Shown here piece by piece: positions 1 through 6,578 of a DNA stretch of 10,248 nt (the stretch's first letter is position 1; each line of letters opens with the position of its first letter). The position numbers and the translations under genes are program-made. Location: contig CASBQX010000348.1 in the NCBI GenBank assembly GCA_949127925.1, forward strand, positions 1-10,248, read 5' to 3'. The stretch comes from Synechococcales cyanobacterium PMM_0002 (lineage in GTDB: Bacteria > Cyanobacteriota > Cyanobacteriia > Elainellales > Elainellaceae). The notes beneath the pieces were generated by a model. It was not told the DNA's origin. It saw only the letters and a list, made by a program, of their open reading frames with translations, and did no database searches.

Positions 1-2916
1 CGATTGATTGGCGTGGTGTTGAAAAAAGATTTTAGCAGCGCCCAAGTCCCTATAGCGTTGAGCCAGCTAAACTGGATTAGTTTTGAATCACCCAATAACT
101 TTGAAGATGAGTTCCTCAAAGTTCTGACCGCCATTAAAACCGACTTAGCCTATGTTAAAAGTCATACCAATTTACAGCGGCGAGCCTTAGATTGGGAGAT
201 TCATAAACGCCAAGAAGCCTATCTCTTACATCGAGTTGAGTGGTTGAGAGCGCGGAGTCTTTTAATTCAAGGTACGACTAAAGAACCGTTTCCAACTGAT
301 ATTCAGCGAGAATATGTCAAAGCTAGTCGGAAGGCCGAAGTTCGGCGACTATGCTTAGCGATATCTCTCGCCGTTGGGGTGATTGCGCTAACGTTAGGGT
401 TTTTAGAATCTCAACAAAAGCAGGTCAGCACTTTAGTTTCATCGTTAGAAAAAAAGCAAGGATTAGATGCCCTCATCATTGGGATTGATGCCGGACGTGA
501 ACTACAGCGCCATCCTTGGGTCAAACTGCGAGATCCGCTATTGCAGCCCAGAGCCATCACCGTTTTGCAACAGGAAATCTACAGCCTCAAAGAACACAAT
601 CGGCTGGACGGCCCTCAAGGGCATCAAGCGAAGGTTTACAGCGTTAGCTTTAGCCCCGACAAGCAGCTTCTGGCTTCGGCCAGTGAAGATAAAAGCGTGA
701 TTCTGTGGGACTCAAAGGGTAAAAAGATTGCTGATCTCATTGGGCATCAAGCCGACGTAGTTAGTCTTGCCTTTAATCCGGACAACCAAACTCTGGCCTC
801 TGCTAGCTACGACGGCACCGTCCGAATTTGGGATTTGGCAACTCGAAAACAAACCGATGTGCTCTACCAAGTCGCGACTCCCACCCAGCCGCCAGCGGCA
901 CGCCCTACCCGGATCTTTAGTATCCGCTTTAGCCCTGGTGGGCAAACTCTGGCCTCCGCTGGGGCAGATGGCACGGTCAAACTCTGGACGGTTGACCACG
1001 GACATAGCCAAACGCTGAGCCTAAAACACACGTTGCCACACGGCAGCCCTGTCTATGCGCTGAGTTTTAGTCCGACTGGCGATCGCCTCGTCACGGCCAG
1101 TGCTGATGGCATCGTCAGACTATGGTCAACCGCCGACAACTTTCAGCAGCCTGTGCTGTTGAAGTACGGCACCCCCGCCCCCGTGATTGACGTGAGTTTT
1201 AGCCCCGATGGGCAGGCGATCGCCTCTGCTGGGTTTGATCAGACCGTAAATCTATGGAGTCGAGAGGGTAATTTCATCAGAGCCTTGACCGGGCATGAGA
1301 AAGTCGTCCGTCGAGTCGTTTTCAGCCATGACAGTCGAGTCATCGCTTCGGGTAGTGATGATGAGACAGTGCGGCTATGGGCACGACGCGGCAACACTTG
1401 GGCTAACGAACCCGACTCAGCCGTTCTGCGGGGGCATCAAGGAGCCATCCGTCGCGTTTTGTTTAGCCCCGACGACCAACTCGTGATTACAGCCAGCGCC
1501 GATGACACGATCAAACTTTGGTCAAAGGAAAATGGCACCTTGCTCAATAGCCTAGAGGGACACGAAGACGAAGTCTTAGACCTGGAAGTCGTCCGGCCCC
1601 AGCCTAATCAGGCAGATACAGCGTTTTTGCTCGCGTCTGGCAGTCGAGATCACCAGGTAAGGCTATGGCAACTCAGTCGGGTTTTGAGAAGCTTACCGCA
1701 CAATAATGTGGTCAATGACGTTAGCTTCGATCCAAGTGGTGAGCTAGTGGCGTCTGGCGGCAGAGATACAATCCGCGTTTGGCAGAAGCGCGATGACACG
1801 CTCCTCTATCCCATTTTCAATGCCCATAAAGGCGATATTCTCAGCCTCAGCTTTGACCCCAAAAAACCTGCCGAACCGGGCAAACCGCTGTTAGTCTCTA
1901 CCGGAGAAGATGGCAGCATCAAACTCTGGCAAATTAACCAAAGTACAAGAGTCCGGCCAGCTAAAGTTGGCCGAGAGCACATGCCAGTTCGGGTATGGAT
2001 CGGGCACTCAGGCAAATCGATCAACTCGATTCGCTTTAGCCCCATCCGACCCATACTGGCGTCGGCAGGAGCAGATGGCACGGTTAAACTGTGGAATGTA
2101 GATGGTTCCTTGATCAGAACGTTGCCTGGGCATCCAAAAGGGGCAACCAGTATCAGCTTCCATCCCACCAAGCAGATTTTGGCATCGGCTGGAAACGATG
2201 GCGCGATTCGACTGTGGAATTTGCAAGACGGATCCCTGATGCCCACATTGCAGGGGCATAATGACGCCGTAAATAGCGTTGCGTTTAATCCCGATGGCAC
2301 TATGCTGGCCTCAGCCGGGGCAGACAACACCGTAAAGTTGTGGAATCTAGAGGGTTCGCTGCTCAAAACCCTCTCAGACAATCAAGATGAAGCCCATCAG
2401 GACGCCGTTCTCAATGTAGCGTTTAGCCCCGATGGCGAACTTCTAGCGTCTAGCAGCCGCGATCGCAGCATCAAAATTTGGAAAATTAGTGACCAACCGG
2501 GATGGCTGCTGCCATCCAACAACGGCAGGCTTTTAACGACGCTGAACGGTCATCGTAGAACGGTTTCGAGCGTTGCCTTTAGCCCCACCAACCCCAACTC
2601 CCCCCAGTCGTTTCTGACCCTGGCATCGAGCAGTATCGACTCCACGGTGAGGCTATGGGAACTACCTACAGACTTTAGTAGTAAGACGTTAGAGACGCTG
2701 CTAAACCAAGCCTGTGGATTGGCACAAGACTATTTAGAAACCCACAAAGATGTCAGCCCTCCGAGGAAAAATGACACTTCATCCACCGCTCCTCTGGGAG
2801 AGCTACCAAGACCTTGGCAAACAAATAATTCTAAAAATCCTCAAACAAGGTCGATCCAAACAATTTGGAGCTTTTGCCAAGACAAATTTTACCGATCGCC
2901 ACCTGCTAGTCAGTGA
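1..2916 (+). CDS. TIR (C-terminal end)-transmembrane-WD40 repeat protein, 5' end outside the window
   Basis: The frame is open from base 1, so the gene starts upstream; the TTG at base 4 need not be a real start. Counting from it, residues 1-50 look like the last strand and helix of a TIR domain (LSQLNWISF, then FEDEFLKVLTAIKTD). Residues 51-112 match the linker that usually follows TIR in bacterial TIR/WD40 proteins (SHTNLQRRALDW, PTDIQREYVKAS). A hydrophobic helix follows at about 116-134, then a short charged helix (LDALIIGIDAGREL). From about 206 to 890 I count 15 WD40 repeats with the GH...V..(V/L)(S/A)FSP...LAS(A/G)..D.(T/S)V.LW pattern. The last 80 residues are polar and match nothing I know. 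The TIR active-site glutamate would lie upstream, so NADase activity cannot be judged. The likely role is a membrane-anchored sensor whose propellers bind a partner and control TIR. Repeat DNA is diverged, so the duplications are old. Confidence 0.9.
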   Translation, partial: RLIGVVLKKDFSSAQVPIALSQLNWISFESPNNFEDEFLKVLTAIKTDLAYVKSHTNLQRRALDWEIHKRQEAYLLHRVEWLRARSLLIQGTTKEPFPTDIQREYVKASRKAEVRRLCLAISLAVGVIALTLGFLESQQKQVSTLVSSLEKKQGLDALIIGIDAGRELQRHPWVKLRDPLLQPRAITVLQQEIYSLKEHNRLDGPQGHQAKVYSVSFSPDKQLLASASEDKSVILWDSKGKKIADLIGHQADVVSLAFNPDNQTLASASYDGTVRIWDLATRKQTDVLYQVATPTQPPAARPTRIFSIRFSPGGQTLASAGADGTVKLWTVDHGHSQTLSLKHTLPHGSPVYALSFSPTGDRLVTASADGIVRLWSTADNFQQPVLLKYGTPAPVIDVSFSPDGQAIASAGFDQTVNLWSREGNFIRALTGHEKVVRRVVFSHDSRVIASGSDDETVRLWARRGNTWANEPDSAVLRGHQGAIRRVLFSPDDQLVITASADDTIKLWSKENGTLLNSLEGHEDEVLDLEVVRPQPNQADTAFLLASGSRDHQVRLWQLSRVLRSLPHNNVVNDVSFDPSGELVASGGRDTIRVWQKRDDTLLYPIFNAHKGDILSLSFDPKKPAEPGKPLLVSTGEDGSIKLWQINQSTRVRPAKVGREHMPVRVWIGHSGKSINSIRFSPIRPILASAGADGTVKLWNVDGSLIRTLPGHPKGATSISFHPTKQILASAGNDGAIRLWNLQDGSLMPTLQGHNDAVNSVAFNPDGTMLASAGADNTVKLWNLEGSLLKTLSDNQDEAHQDAVLNVAFSPDGELLASSSRDRSIKIWKISDQPGWLLPSNNGRLLTTLNGHRRTVSSVAFSPTNPNSPQSFLTLASSSIDSTVRLWELPTDFSSKTLETLLNQACGLAQDYLETHKDVSPPRKNDTSSTAPLGELPRPWQTNNSKNPQTRSIQTIWSFCQDKFYRSPPASQ

Positions 2917-2927
2917 AAGTAGACTAG
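2906..2927 (+). terminator. weak hairpin over the stop of the TIR/WD40 gene
   Basis: CTAGTC (2906-2911) pairs with GACTAG (2922-2927) around a 10-nt loop that contains the TGA stop, followed by TTT. The stem is short and the T-run minimal. It lies between two convergent genes, so it could help end transcription, but chance is a real alternative. Confidence 0.22.
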
Positions 2928-2960
2928 TTTGGTAGGCTAGCGCGCAATGAGTCTGCAATC

Positions 2961-3188
2961 TTAGCTCGACTGACAATCGGAAGGATTATTGACCGGGTCA
3001 CAGTCTGGAGAAGGGCTAGGAGACGGCATGGCGCGCAGAAATGCTTGGGTCGGAGACAACAGGTTGCCCAACAGGCTAAACGCGCTCAGATTAAGGATGG
3101 TCTGGACGTTTGCCGATTGGGGCAAGTTGGATAGGGGAAATCCTAAAACGAGCAGGGATCCGTAGGTGATCAAGGTTCGAGTCATCAT
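2961..3188 (-). CDS. small hypothetical protein with signal peptide
   Basis: About 75 residues from the chosen ATG at 3188. I prefer this start because AAGGA lies 11 bases upstream and the product then begins directly with a signal peptide: MMTR, a hydrophobic core (LITYGSLLVLGFPL), and a polar region with a possible cleavage site after QSA. An in-frame ATG at 3224 would add 12 polar residues. The predicted mature part has a second hydrophobic stretch (TILNLSAFSLLGNLL), a Ser-Pro run (PSPSPSP) and a tail with two cysteines (DCDPVNNPSDC) that could form a disulfide outside the cytoplasm. I recognise no family. It is convergent with the TIR/WD40 gene (44 bases between stops) and lies downstream of, and in the same direction as, the SLATT gene, separated by about 270 bases. 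It could be a spurious ORF; the signal-peptide layout argues for a real gene. Confidence 0.5.
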   Translation of the reverse strand: MMTRTLITYGSLLVLGFPLSNLPQSANVQTILNLSAFSLLGNLLSPTQAFLRAMPSPSPSPDCDPVNNPSDCQSS

Positions 3189-3224
3189 AGAAAATGGGTT
3201 CCTTTGGCGTGTCTTAATCGGCAT

Positions 3225-3460
3225 GACTGCCCCATCTAGCGGAGATTCAACACGGCTGTCAGCTCTCGTGCAACAGGTAGAATTAGCAGTGCGTTATGGG
3301 AGAACGCAACCCTGAATTGAATACGTAATGGGGGTTACTTAAATGTATGCAGAATTGGCGATCGCCTCTCCGGAAATCGCCTGTGGGGTTGTTGCAGTCT
3401 TATTATTAATGAACGCTGGTTGTTGATGAACGCTGGATTGAAACTTAGAATTGAAGGGCT
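3225..3460. other. intergenic region between SLATT gene and small peptide gene
   Basis: No convincing ORF. It holds one HIP1 octamer (3358-3365), a hairpin TGCGTT/AACGCA with a 7-nt loop (3290-3308), a short direct repeat ATGAACGCTGG (two copies within about 3409-3436), and a small dyad TTGAAG-GG-CTTCAA (3451-3464) across the SLATT stop codon. The dyad could weakly terminate the SLATT transcript. A promoter for the small peptide gene should lie here, but I see no clear -35/-10 pair. Confidence 0.4.
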
Positions 3461-4285
3461 TCAAACCGGATCAGCATCGTCTCTATATCTAGCGGTCAGT
3501 TGCTTAGGGGCAGCAATCTGGCTAATGTAGCCTTCAACATCGCTGCGAATGATACTTTCAACCTGATTGGCAAATAGGGCAAATGCCTCCTCATGCCCAC
3601 CTTTTTTGGCATAGGCTGCATAGAGACCTGTCAATTGAAAGAATTGCCAGCCATCGCTCTTGAGCAATTCGACACTGCGTCTATAGTGTCGCCAGCGATC
3701 GCCATACTTAAAGAATTGATCGATTGCGGCGCAGATTGCCACCACCTGACTCACAATAAAGGCGGCAAACGACGCCATATAGGGTGAGTTTAAAAAGCTC
3801 AAATCCACCGTGGATGGATTAGCGGGTGTGATGGCTAAGGGCTGCGATCGCAGCGAAACGATTGCGATCTGCTCCAGCGGCTGCGTTCTCGACGCGGATT
3901 CGGGGGGTAACAGTAGGGCCGGAGGACTGCTAGAGCGCTCAAACAACATGTTTTGCGCATTAAAGTTGCTAAAGGTAGGTGCCAAACTGCCAACGGTAAC
4001 CAGTGCCGGGACTAACGCACTGCCAATAATTACAATTGAGCGCAGCGCCTCATACCACTTACGGTTCTTAGCAGCTTCGTTGCTCATCCAGTCCAATTGG
4101 TCAAACCAGCGGTTGATCAAAAATTCGCGCTGAATATCCGTAATTTTTAGCGAGTCAATCGTTGCAGCGTATTTCCCGAATCGGCTCTTGTCCTCAGCGC
4201 TCAAAGGCTTCGTCTGCTGGCGAGAGCCAGGTCGGTTGTGATCCGAGGTTGCTATTTCAGACGCATCAAGGTCTTCTCTAGGCAT
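3461..4285 (-). CDS. DUF4231/SLATT-type two-transmembrane protein
   Basis: 274 residues. The layout fits the DUF4231/SLATT group (SMODS- and SLOG-associating two-TM effector domains). A polar N-terminus (1-45) is followed by an amphipathic segment (IQREFLINRWFDQLDWM, 51-67) and a charged stretch (AAKNRKWYEALR). TM1 is at about 82-104 and TM2 at about 169-190. A cytoplasmic C-terminal helix region follows (RWRHYRRSVELLKSDGWQFF, then LFANQVESIIRSDVEGYI), as is usual for these proteins. SLATT proteins are predicted pore-forming or membrane-perturbing effectors switched on by a nucleotide-sensing or nucleotide-making partner. Here the gene follows a SLOG gene on the same strand, 154 bases downstream. 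The loop between the two TM helices is about 64 residues, rich in Pro and Ser, and longer than I expect for the family. No clear Shine-Dalgarno precedes the ATG. Confidence 0.75.
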   Translation of the reverse strand: MPREDLDASEIATSDHNRPGSRQQTKPLSAEDKSRFGKYAATIDSLKITDIQREFLINRWFDQLDWMSNEAAKNRKWYEALRSIVIIGSALVPALVTVGSLAPTFSNFNAQNMLFERSSSPPALLLPPESASRTQPLEQIAIVSLRSQPLAITPANPSTVDLSFLNSPYMASFAAFIVSQVVAICAAIDQFFKYGDRWRHYRRSVELLKSDGWQFFQLTGLYAAYAKKGGHEEAFALFANQVESIIRSDVEGYISQIAAPKQLTARYRDDADPV

Positions 4286-4439
4286 GGTTTATTAACTGTA
4301 GCATCTTCCCCAATGTACTACTTGCAACGGGAGAATATAGCACCTTGGGAATGGGTGAGTTTTGAGGGACGTTTTGGGCGATCGCTAAACGGTCAAAGCC
4401 CTGCAAGAACTCCGACTTCCCTCACCCAACGGTAAGGAT
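4286..4439. other. spacer between SLOG and SLATT genes
   Basis: 154 bases with one HIP1 octamer and nested inverted repeats: GGGTGAG (4353-4359) pairs with CTCACCC (4421-4427), and the neighbouring TGAGGGA (4363-4369) pairs with TCCCTCA (4418-4424). The two pairings share bases, so only one can form at a time. There is no T-run, so it does not look like a terminator. It may set the ratio of sensor to effector or be incidental. Confidence 0.3.
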
Positions 4440-5234
4440 TCAAGCTTTGGCTAAGGCTAGACTCTGACGGCTGAGCATGTGTTGTCGTAGTCCAACTTGA
4501 AACTGCGTTTTCGATTTGGATAAGTCAAACAGAGCAAAGCCAACACTGCGCAACCCAGTCTCAATGACGGGCGAGAGTTCTGGACGCACCCTACCCTCAG
4601 GATGCCGGATCGCCGTAGCCAGTTCATCGGCCAACCGACCTGTGCCTGCAATCACTACAACAGGCCGACCGTCTGCAATGCTTGCCCGCACATCTACAAT
4701 AGACGCGTTGCCCCCGTTCAGCAGAATAGTAGCCGAGGGAGACTTGCCCGATAAGGCTGTAGCCACACCCGCAATCCAAGGCGATTCATCGCCCCATTCA
4801 GAACCGGGCACCAGGATGAAGTGGGTATGGTTCGGCTCTAGCGCTTTTGATCGAGGGTTAGGATTCTGGGGAATTCTTGCTTTTTCAAACGGCATTACCC
4901 CAACCAGCGGAAATGTAGCGCCGAGTTTCGCCCGAGCGCGACCCATTAGCTGCATCACGCCAATATCGGTGCCGCCATCCACCACCACCATGCCCAATTC
5001 TTCGGCCAGCGGCGCTAAGGATTCTTCAAACAAATTCTCTAGGCATGCATAGTCGTCTGGCTCCAGATTGCCAGCCCCGCCCACAATCACTAAGACTGGG
5101 CGCGAACCCTGGAACCCTAATGCGGCGATCGCGTCTTGCAGTCCTGCCCGATCATCTACAGCTACCGCTTGGGCAACGCGTCCAGTAGAAAGACTGAGCT
5201 TAAATTCGCAAAGCAGCGAGCTGAGTACCTGCAT
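4440..5234 (-). CDS. SLOG-fold nucleotide-binding protein (LSDAT_prok, TRPM-like)
   Basis: 264 residues with the signature of the prokaryotic TRPM-like SLOG domain: a first strand and glycine turn (VLVIVGGAGNL, 47-57), VVVDGGTDIGVMQLMG (83-98), VGVMPF (111-116), a mid-domain loop (EPNHTHFILVPGSEWGDESP, 133-152), LLNGGN (171-176), and VVVIAGTGRLADEL (192-205). SLOG domains use such glycine-rich Rossmannoid loops to bind nucleotides or nucleotide derivatives. In Thoeris ThsA a SLOG domain senses a cyclic ADP-ribose isomer, and in animal TRPM2 the related MHR1/2 region binds ADP-ribose. The C-terminal 50 residues are helical and could be the contact to the effector. The gene comes first in the pair, upstream of the two-TM SLATT gene, so the likely role is a cytoplasmic ligand sensor controlling the membrane protein. 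The ligand is unknown. The ATG at 5234 is supported by AGG with an 8-nt spacer. Confidence 0.78.
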   Translation of the reverse strand: MQVLSSLLCEFKLSLSTGRVAQAVAVDDRAGLQDAIAALGFQGSRPVLVIVGGAGNLEPDDYACLENLFEESLAPLAEELGMVVVDGGTDIGVMQLMGRARAKLGATFPLVGVMPFEKARIPQNPNPRSKALEPNHTHFILVPGSEWGDESPWIAGVATALSGKSPSATILLNGGNASIVDVRASIADGRPVVVIAGTGRLADELATAIRHPEGRVRPELSPVIETGLRSVGFALFDLSKSKTQFQVGLRQHMLSRQSLALAKA

Positions 5235-5276
5235 ACCTAGTACCTGTATAGGCGTAAAGCCTATGGATAAATTATG
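5226..5276 (-). promoter_or_regulatory. possible promoter/operator region of the SLOG gene
   Basis: Three TACCT units (AGGTA on the coding strand) lie at 5226-5230, 5234-5238 and 5241-5245, straddling the start codon. Just upstream is a perfect dyad ATAGGC-GTAAA-GCCTAT (5248-5264). A -10-like CATAAT on the minus strand (5276 to 5271) would put the transcript start near the dyad, so a bound regulator could block it. No good -35 is visible, so this is tentative. Confidence 0.3.
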
Positions 5277-5390
5277 TCTAAATGTTTGAATCTAAAACTG
5301 GAGATTCATTAACAATACCGCATAGGTGCTGAATATGCATGAGTACTGAGGCGTAATGGAGGGGGATCAGCGGCACCCTGGGCGCACAAT

Positions 5391-5414
5391 TGAGAGATTT
5401 TGTGAGAGATTTTG
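5391..5414 (+). repeat. perfect 12-bp tandem repeat upstream of the dehydrogenase gene
   Basis: TGAGAGATTTTG occurs twice without a gap (5391-5402 and 5403-5414), 67 bases before the dehydrogenase start and within the divergent SLOG/dehydrogenase intergenic region. Tandem 12-mers near a promoter can be regulator sites, roughly one helical turn apart, but a chance slippage duplication is equally possible. The rest of the 247-base intergenic region shows no ORF I would accept. Confidence 0.55.
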
Positions 5415-5481
5415 CAAAAAATTTAGAGCACACTGGAGCAGAACTGAGAAAATACACTAGGTCTATGTCAGAGGAAATCCC

Positions 5482-6570
5482 ATGAAGGCGCAGGTATTTC
5501 GAGGAGTCAATCAACTCAGCTACGAAGATGTGCCCGTGCCAGAGCTAGCCGACGATGAGGTGCTGGTGCAGGTGCGGGTGGTGGGGCTGTGTCAGTCGGA
5601 TATTAAGAAAATCCGCTATCCGCTGTACGAGCCGCCCCGAATTTTTGGGCATGAAACGGCGGGGGTGATTGCAGCGGTGGGATCTGCGGTGCAGGGCTGG
5701 CAGGTGGGGCAGCGGGTGGTTGTGCTGCATCACATTCCTTGTATGCACTGTGGCTACTGCCTGAATGACAATTTTTCGATGTGCGATGTTTATAAAACGG
5801 TGACCACAACGGCTGGGTTTGCGCCCAGTGGCGGCGGCTTTGCTGATTATGTCAAGGTGCCGGGGCACATTGTCCGCAACGGTGGGCTATTGCTGATTCC
5901 CGACAAGATTACGTTTGAGCAGGCCAGCTTTGTGGAGCCGACGAACTGCTGCCTAAAGGCGGTAAAAAAGGCGCAGGTGGCTCCGGGGCAAACCGTGTTG
6001 GTGACGGGGGCAGGCCCAATTGGGCTAATGTTTGTGATGCTGGTGAACTATTTTGGGGCACGGGCGATCGCCACTGATCTGATTCCGTCTCGCCTAGAGC
6101 GGGCGCTGAGCCTGGGAGCCGAGGCCGCATTCGACGCGCGCGACCCCAACCTATTGGCCAAAATCCAGGCCAGCACCGACGGCATGGGGGTAGACACCAG
6201 TATTCTGGCAGTTCCCAGCGAAAAAGCCTTTTTCCAAGCCCTAGAGGCCACGCGCAAAGGTGGCAAAATTCTGTTCTTTGCCGAGTTCCCAGACGAAATG
6301 GAGATTCCGATCAATCCCAATATTTTGTATCGCAGAGAAATTGACCTAATGGGCAGCTACAGCTCGTCCTATCGGGTGCAGGCATTGGCAGCTGAGATTG
6401 TGTTTAACCAACGAATCGACGTGAATGCGCTAGTCAGCGATCGCTATCCCCTGAGTGAGTTGGCCGCTGCTGTAGAGCGCGCCGTGGCTCCGACGCCGGA
6501 CACGTTCAAAATTTTGCTCTACCCCGATGTAGAAGATAGAGACGCGATTAATCGCGTCTCTACGGAATGA
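5482..6570 (+). CDS. zinc-dependent medium-chain alcohol dehydrogenase (MDR family)
   Basis: 362 residues, normal for the family. The catalytic-zinc site is visible as C37 (VGLCQSD), H57-E58 (FGHETAG) and probably E152 (VEP). The structural-zinc lobe has four cysteines in the expected spacing (C87, C90, C93, C101). The Rossmann motif is GAGPIG (176-181), and Asp199 at the end of the second strand suggests NAD(H) rather than NADP(H). This places it with the sorbitol/threonine-dehydrogenase-like zinc enzymes that oxidise alcohols or polyols in the cytoplasm; the substrate cannot be told. GAGGAA sits 7 bases before the ATG, a good ribosome-binding site that decides the start. The last ten codons before the final Glu (residues 352-361, DRDAINRVST) are read from a palindromic cyanobacterial repeat and are not part of the fold. 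The gene is convergent with the DivIVA-like gene, with 8 bases between stops. Confidence 0.93.
   Translation: MKAQVFRGVNQLSYEDVPVPELADDEVLVQVRVVGLCQSDIKKIRYPLYEPPRIFGHETAGVIAAVGSAVQGWQVGQRVVVLHHIPCMHCGYCLNDNFSMCDVYKTVTTTAGFAPSGGGFADYVKVPGHIVRNGGLLLIPDKITFEQASFVEPTNCCLKAVKKAQVAPGQTVLVTGAGPIGLMFVMLVNYFGARAIATDLIPSRLERALSLGAEAAFDARDPNLLAKIQASTDGMGVDTSILAVPSEKAFFQALEATRKGGKILFFAEFPDEMEIPINPNILYRREIDLMGSYSSSYRVQALAAEIVFNQRIDVNALVSDRYPLSELAAAVERAVAPTPDTFKILLYPDVEDRDAINRVSTE
6537..6562. repeat. 26-bp perfect palindrome, cyanobacterial interspersed repeat
   Basis: TAGAGACGCGATT (6537-6549) is followed at once by its exact reverse complement (6550-6562). This core (GAGACGCGATT.AATCGCGTCTC) is familiar as an abundant interspersed palindrome in cyanobacterial genomes. 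It lies inside the 3' end of the dehydrogenase gene and 16 bases short of the converging DivIVA-like stop, so its transcript can fold from either strand. It may act as a two-way terminator or mRNA end protector. Confidence 0.85.
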
Positions 6571-6578
6571 ACCAACCG

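Noticed and set aside
1806..2381. Long open frame on the minus strand inside the TIR/WD40 gene (191 codons).
   Set aside because: It is antisense to WD40 repeats, which recur in composition and so keep opposite frames open. Its product is repetitive and matches nothing.
2750..2935. Possible frameshift at the end of the TIR/WD40 gene, since another plus-strand frame is open there.
   Set aside because: The alternative product does not resemble the usual C-terminus of these proteins any better than the annotated tail, so there is no evidence for a frameshift.
4353..4427. Inverted repeats between the SLOG and SLATT genes as a terminator.
   Set aside because: The arms are only 7 bp with a loop of about 60 bases or two competing pairings, and there is no T-run, so a terminator is not supported.
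4516..5052. 178-codon plus-strand frame opposite the SLOG gene.
   Set aside because: The SLOG protein on the other strand has clear family motifs through the whole stretch; the antisense product is low-complexity Ser/Pro/Thr-rich.
5278..5514. 78-codon minus-strand frame overlapping the dehydrogenase start.
   Set aside because: It overlaps a well-supported gene start on the other strand and has no recognisable motif or ribosome-binding site.
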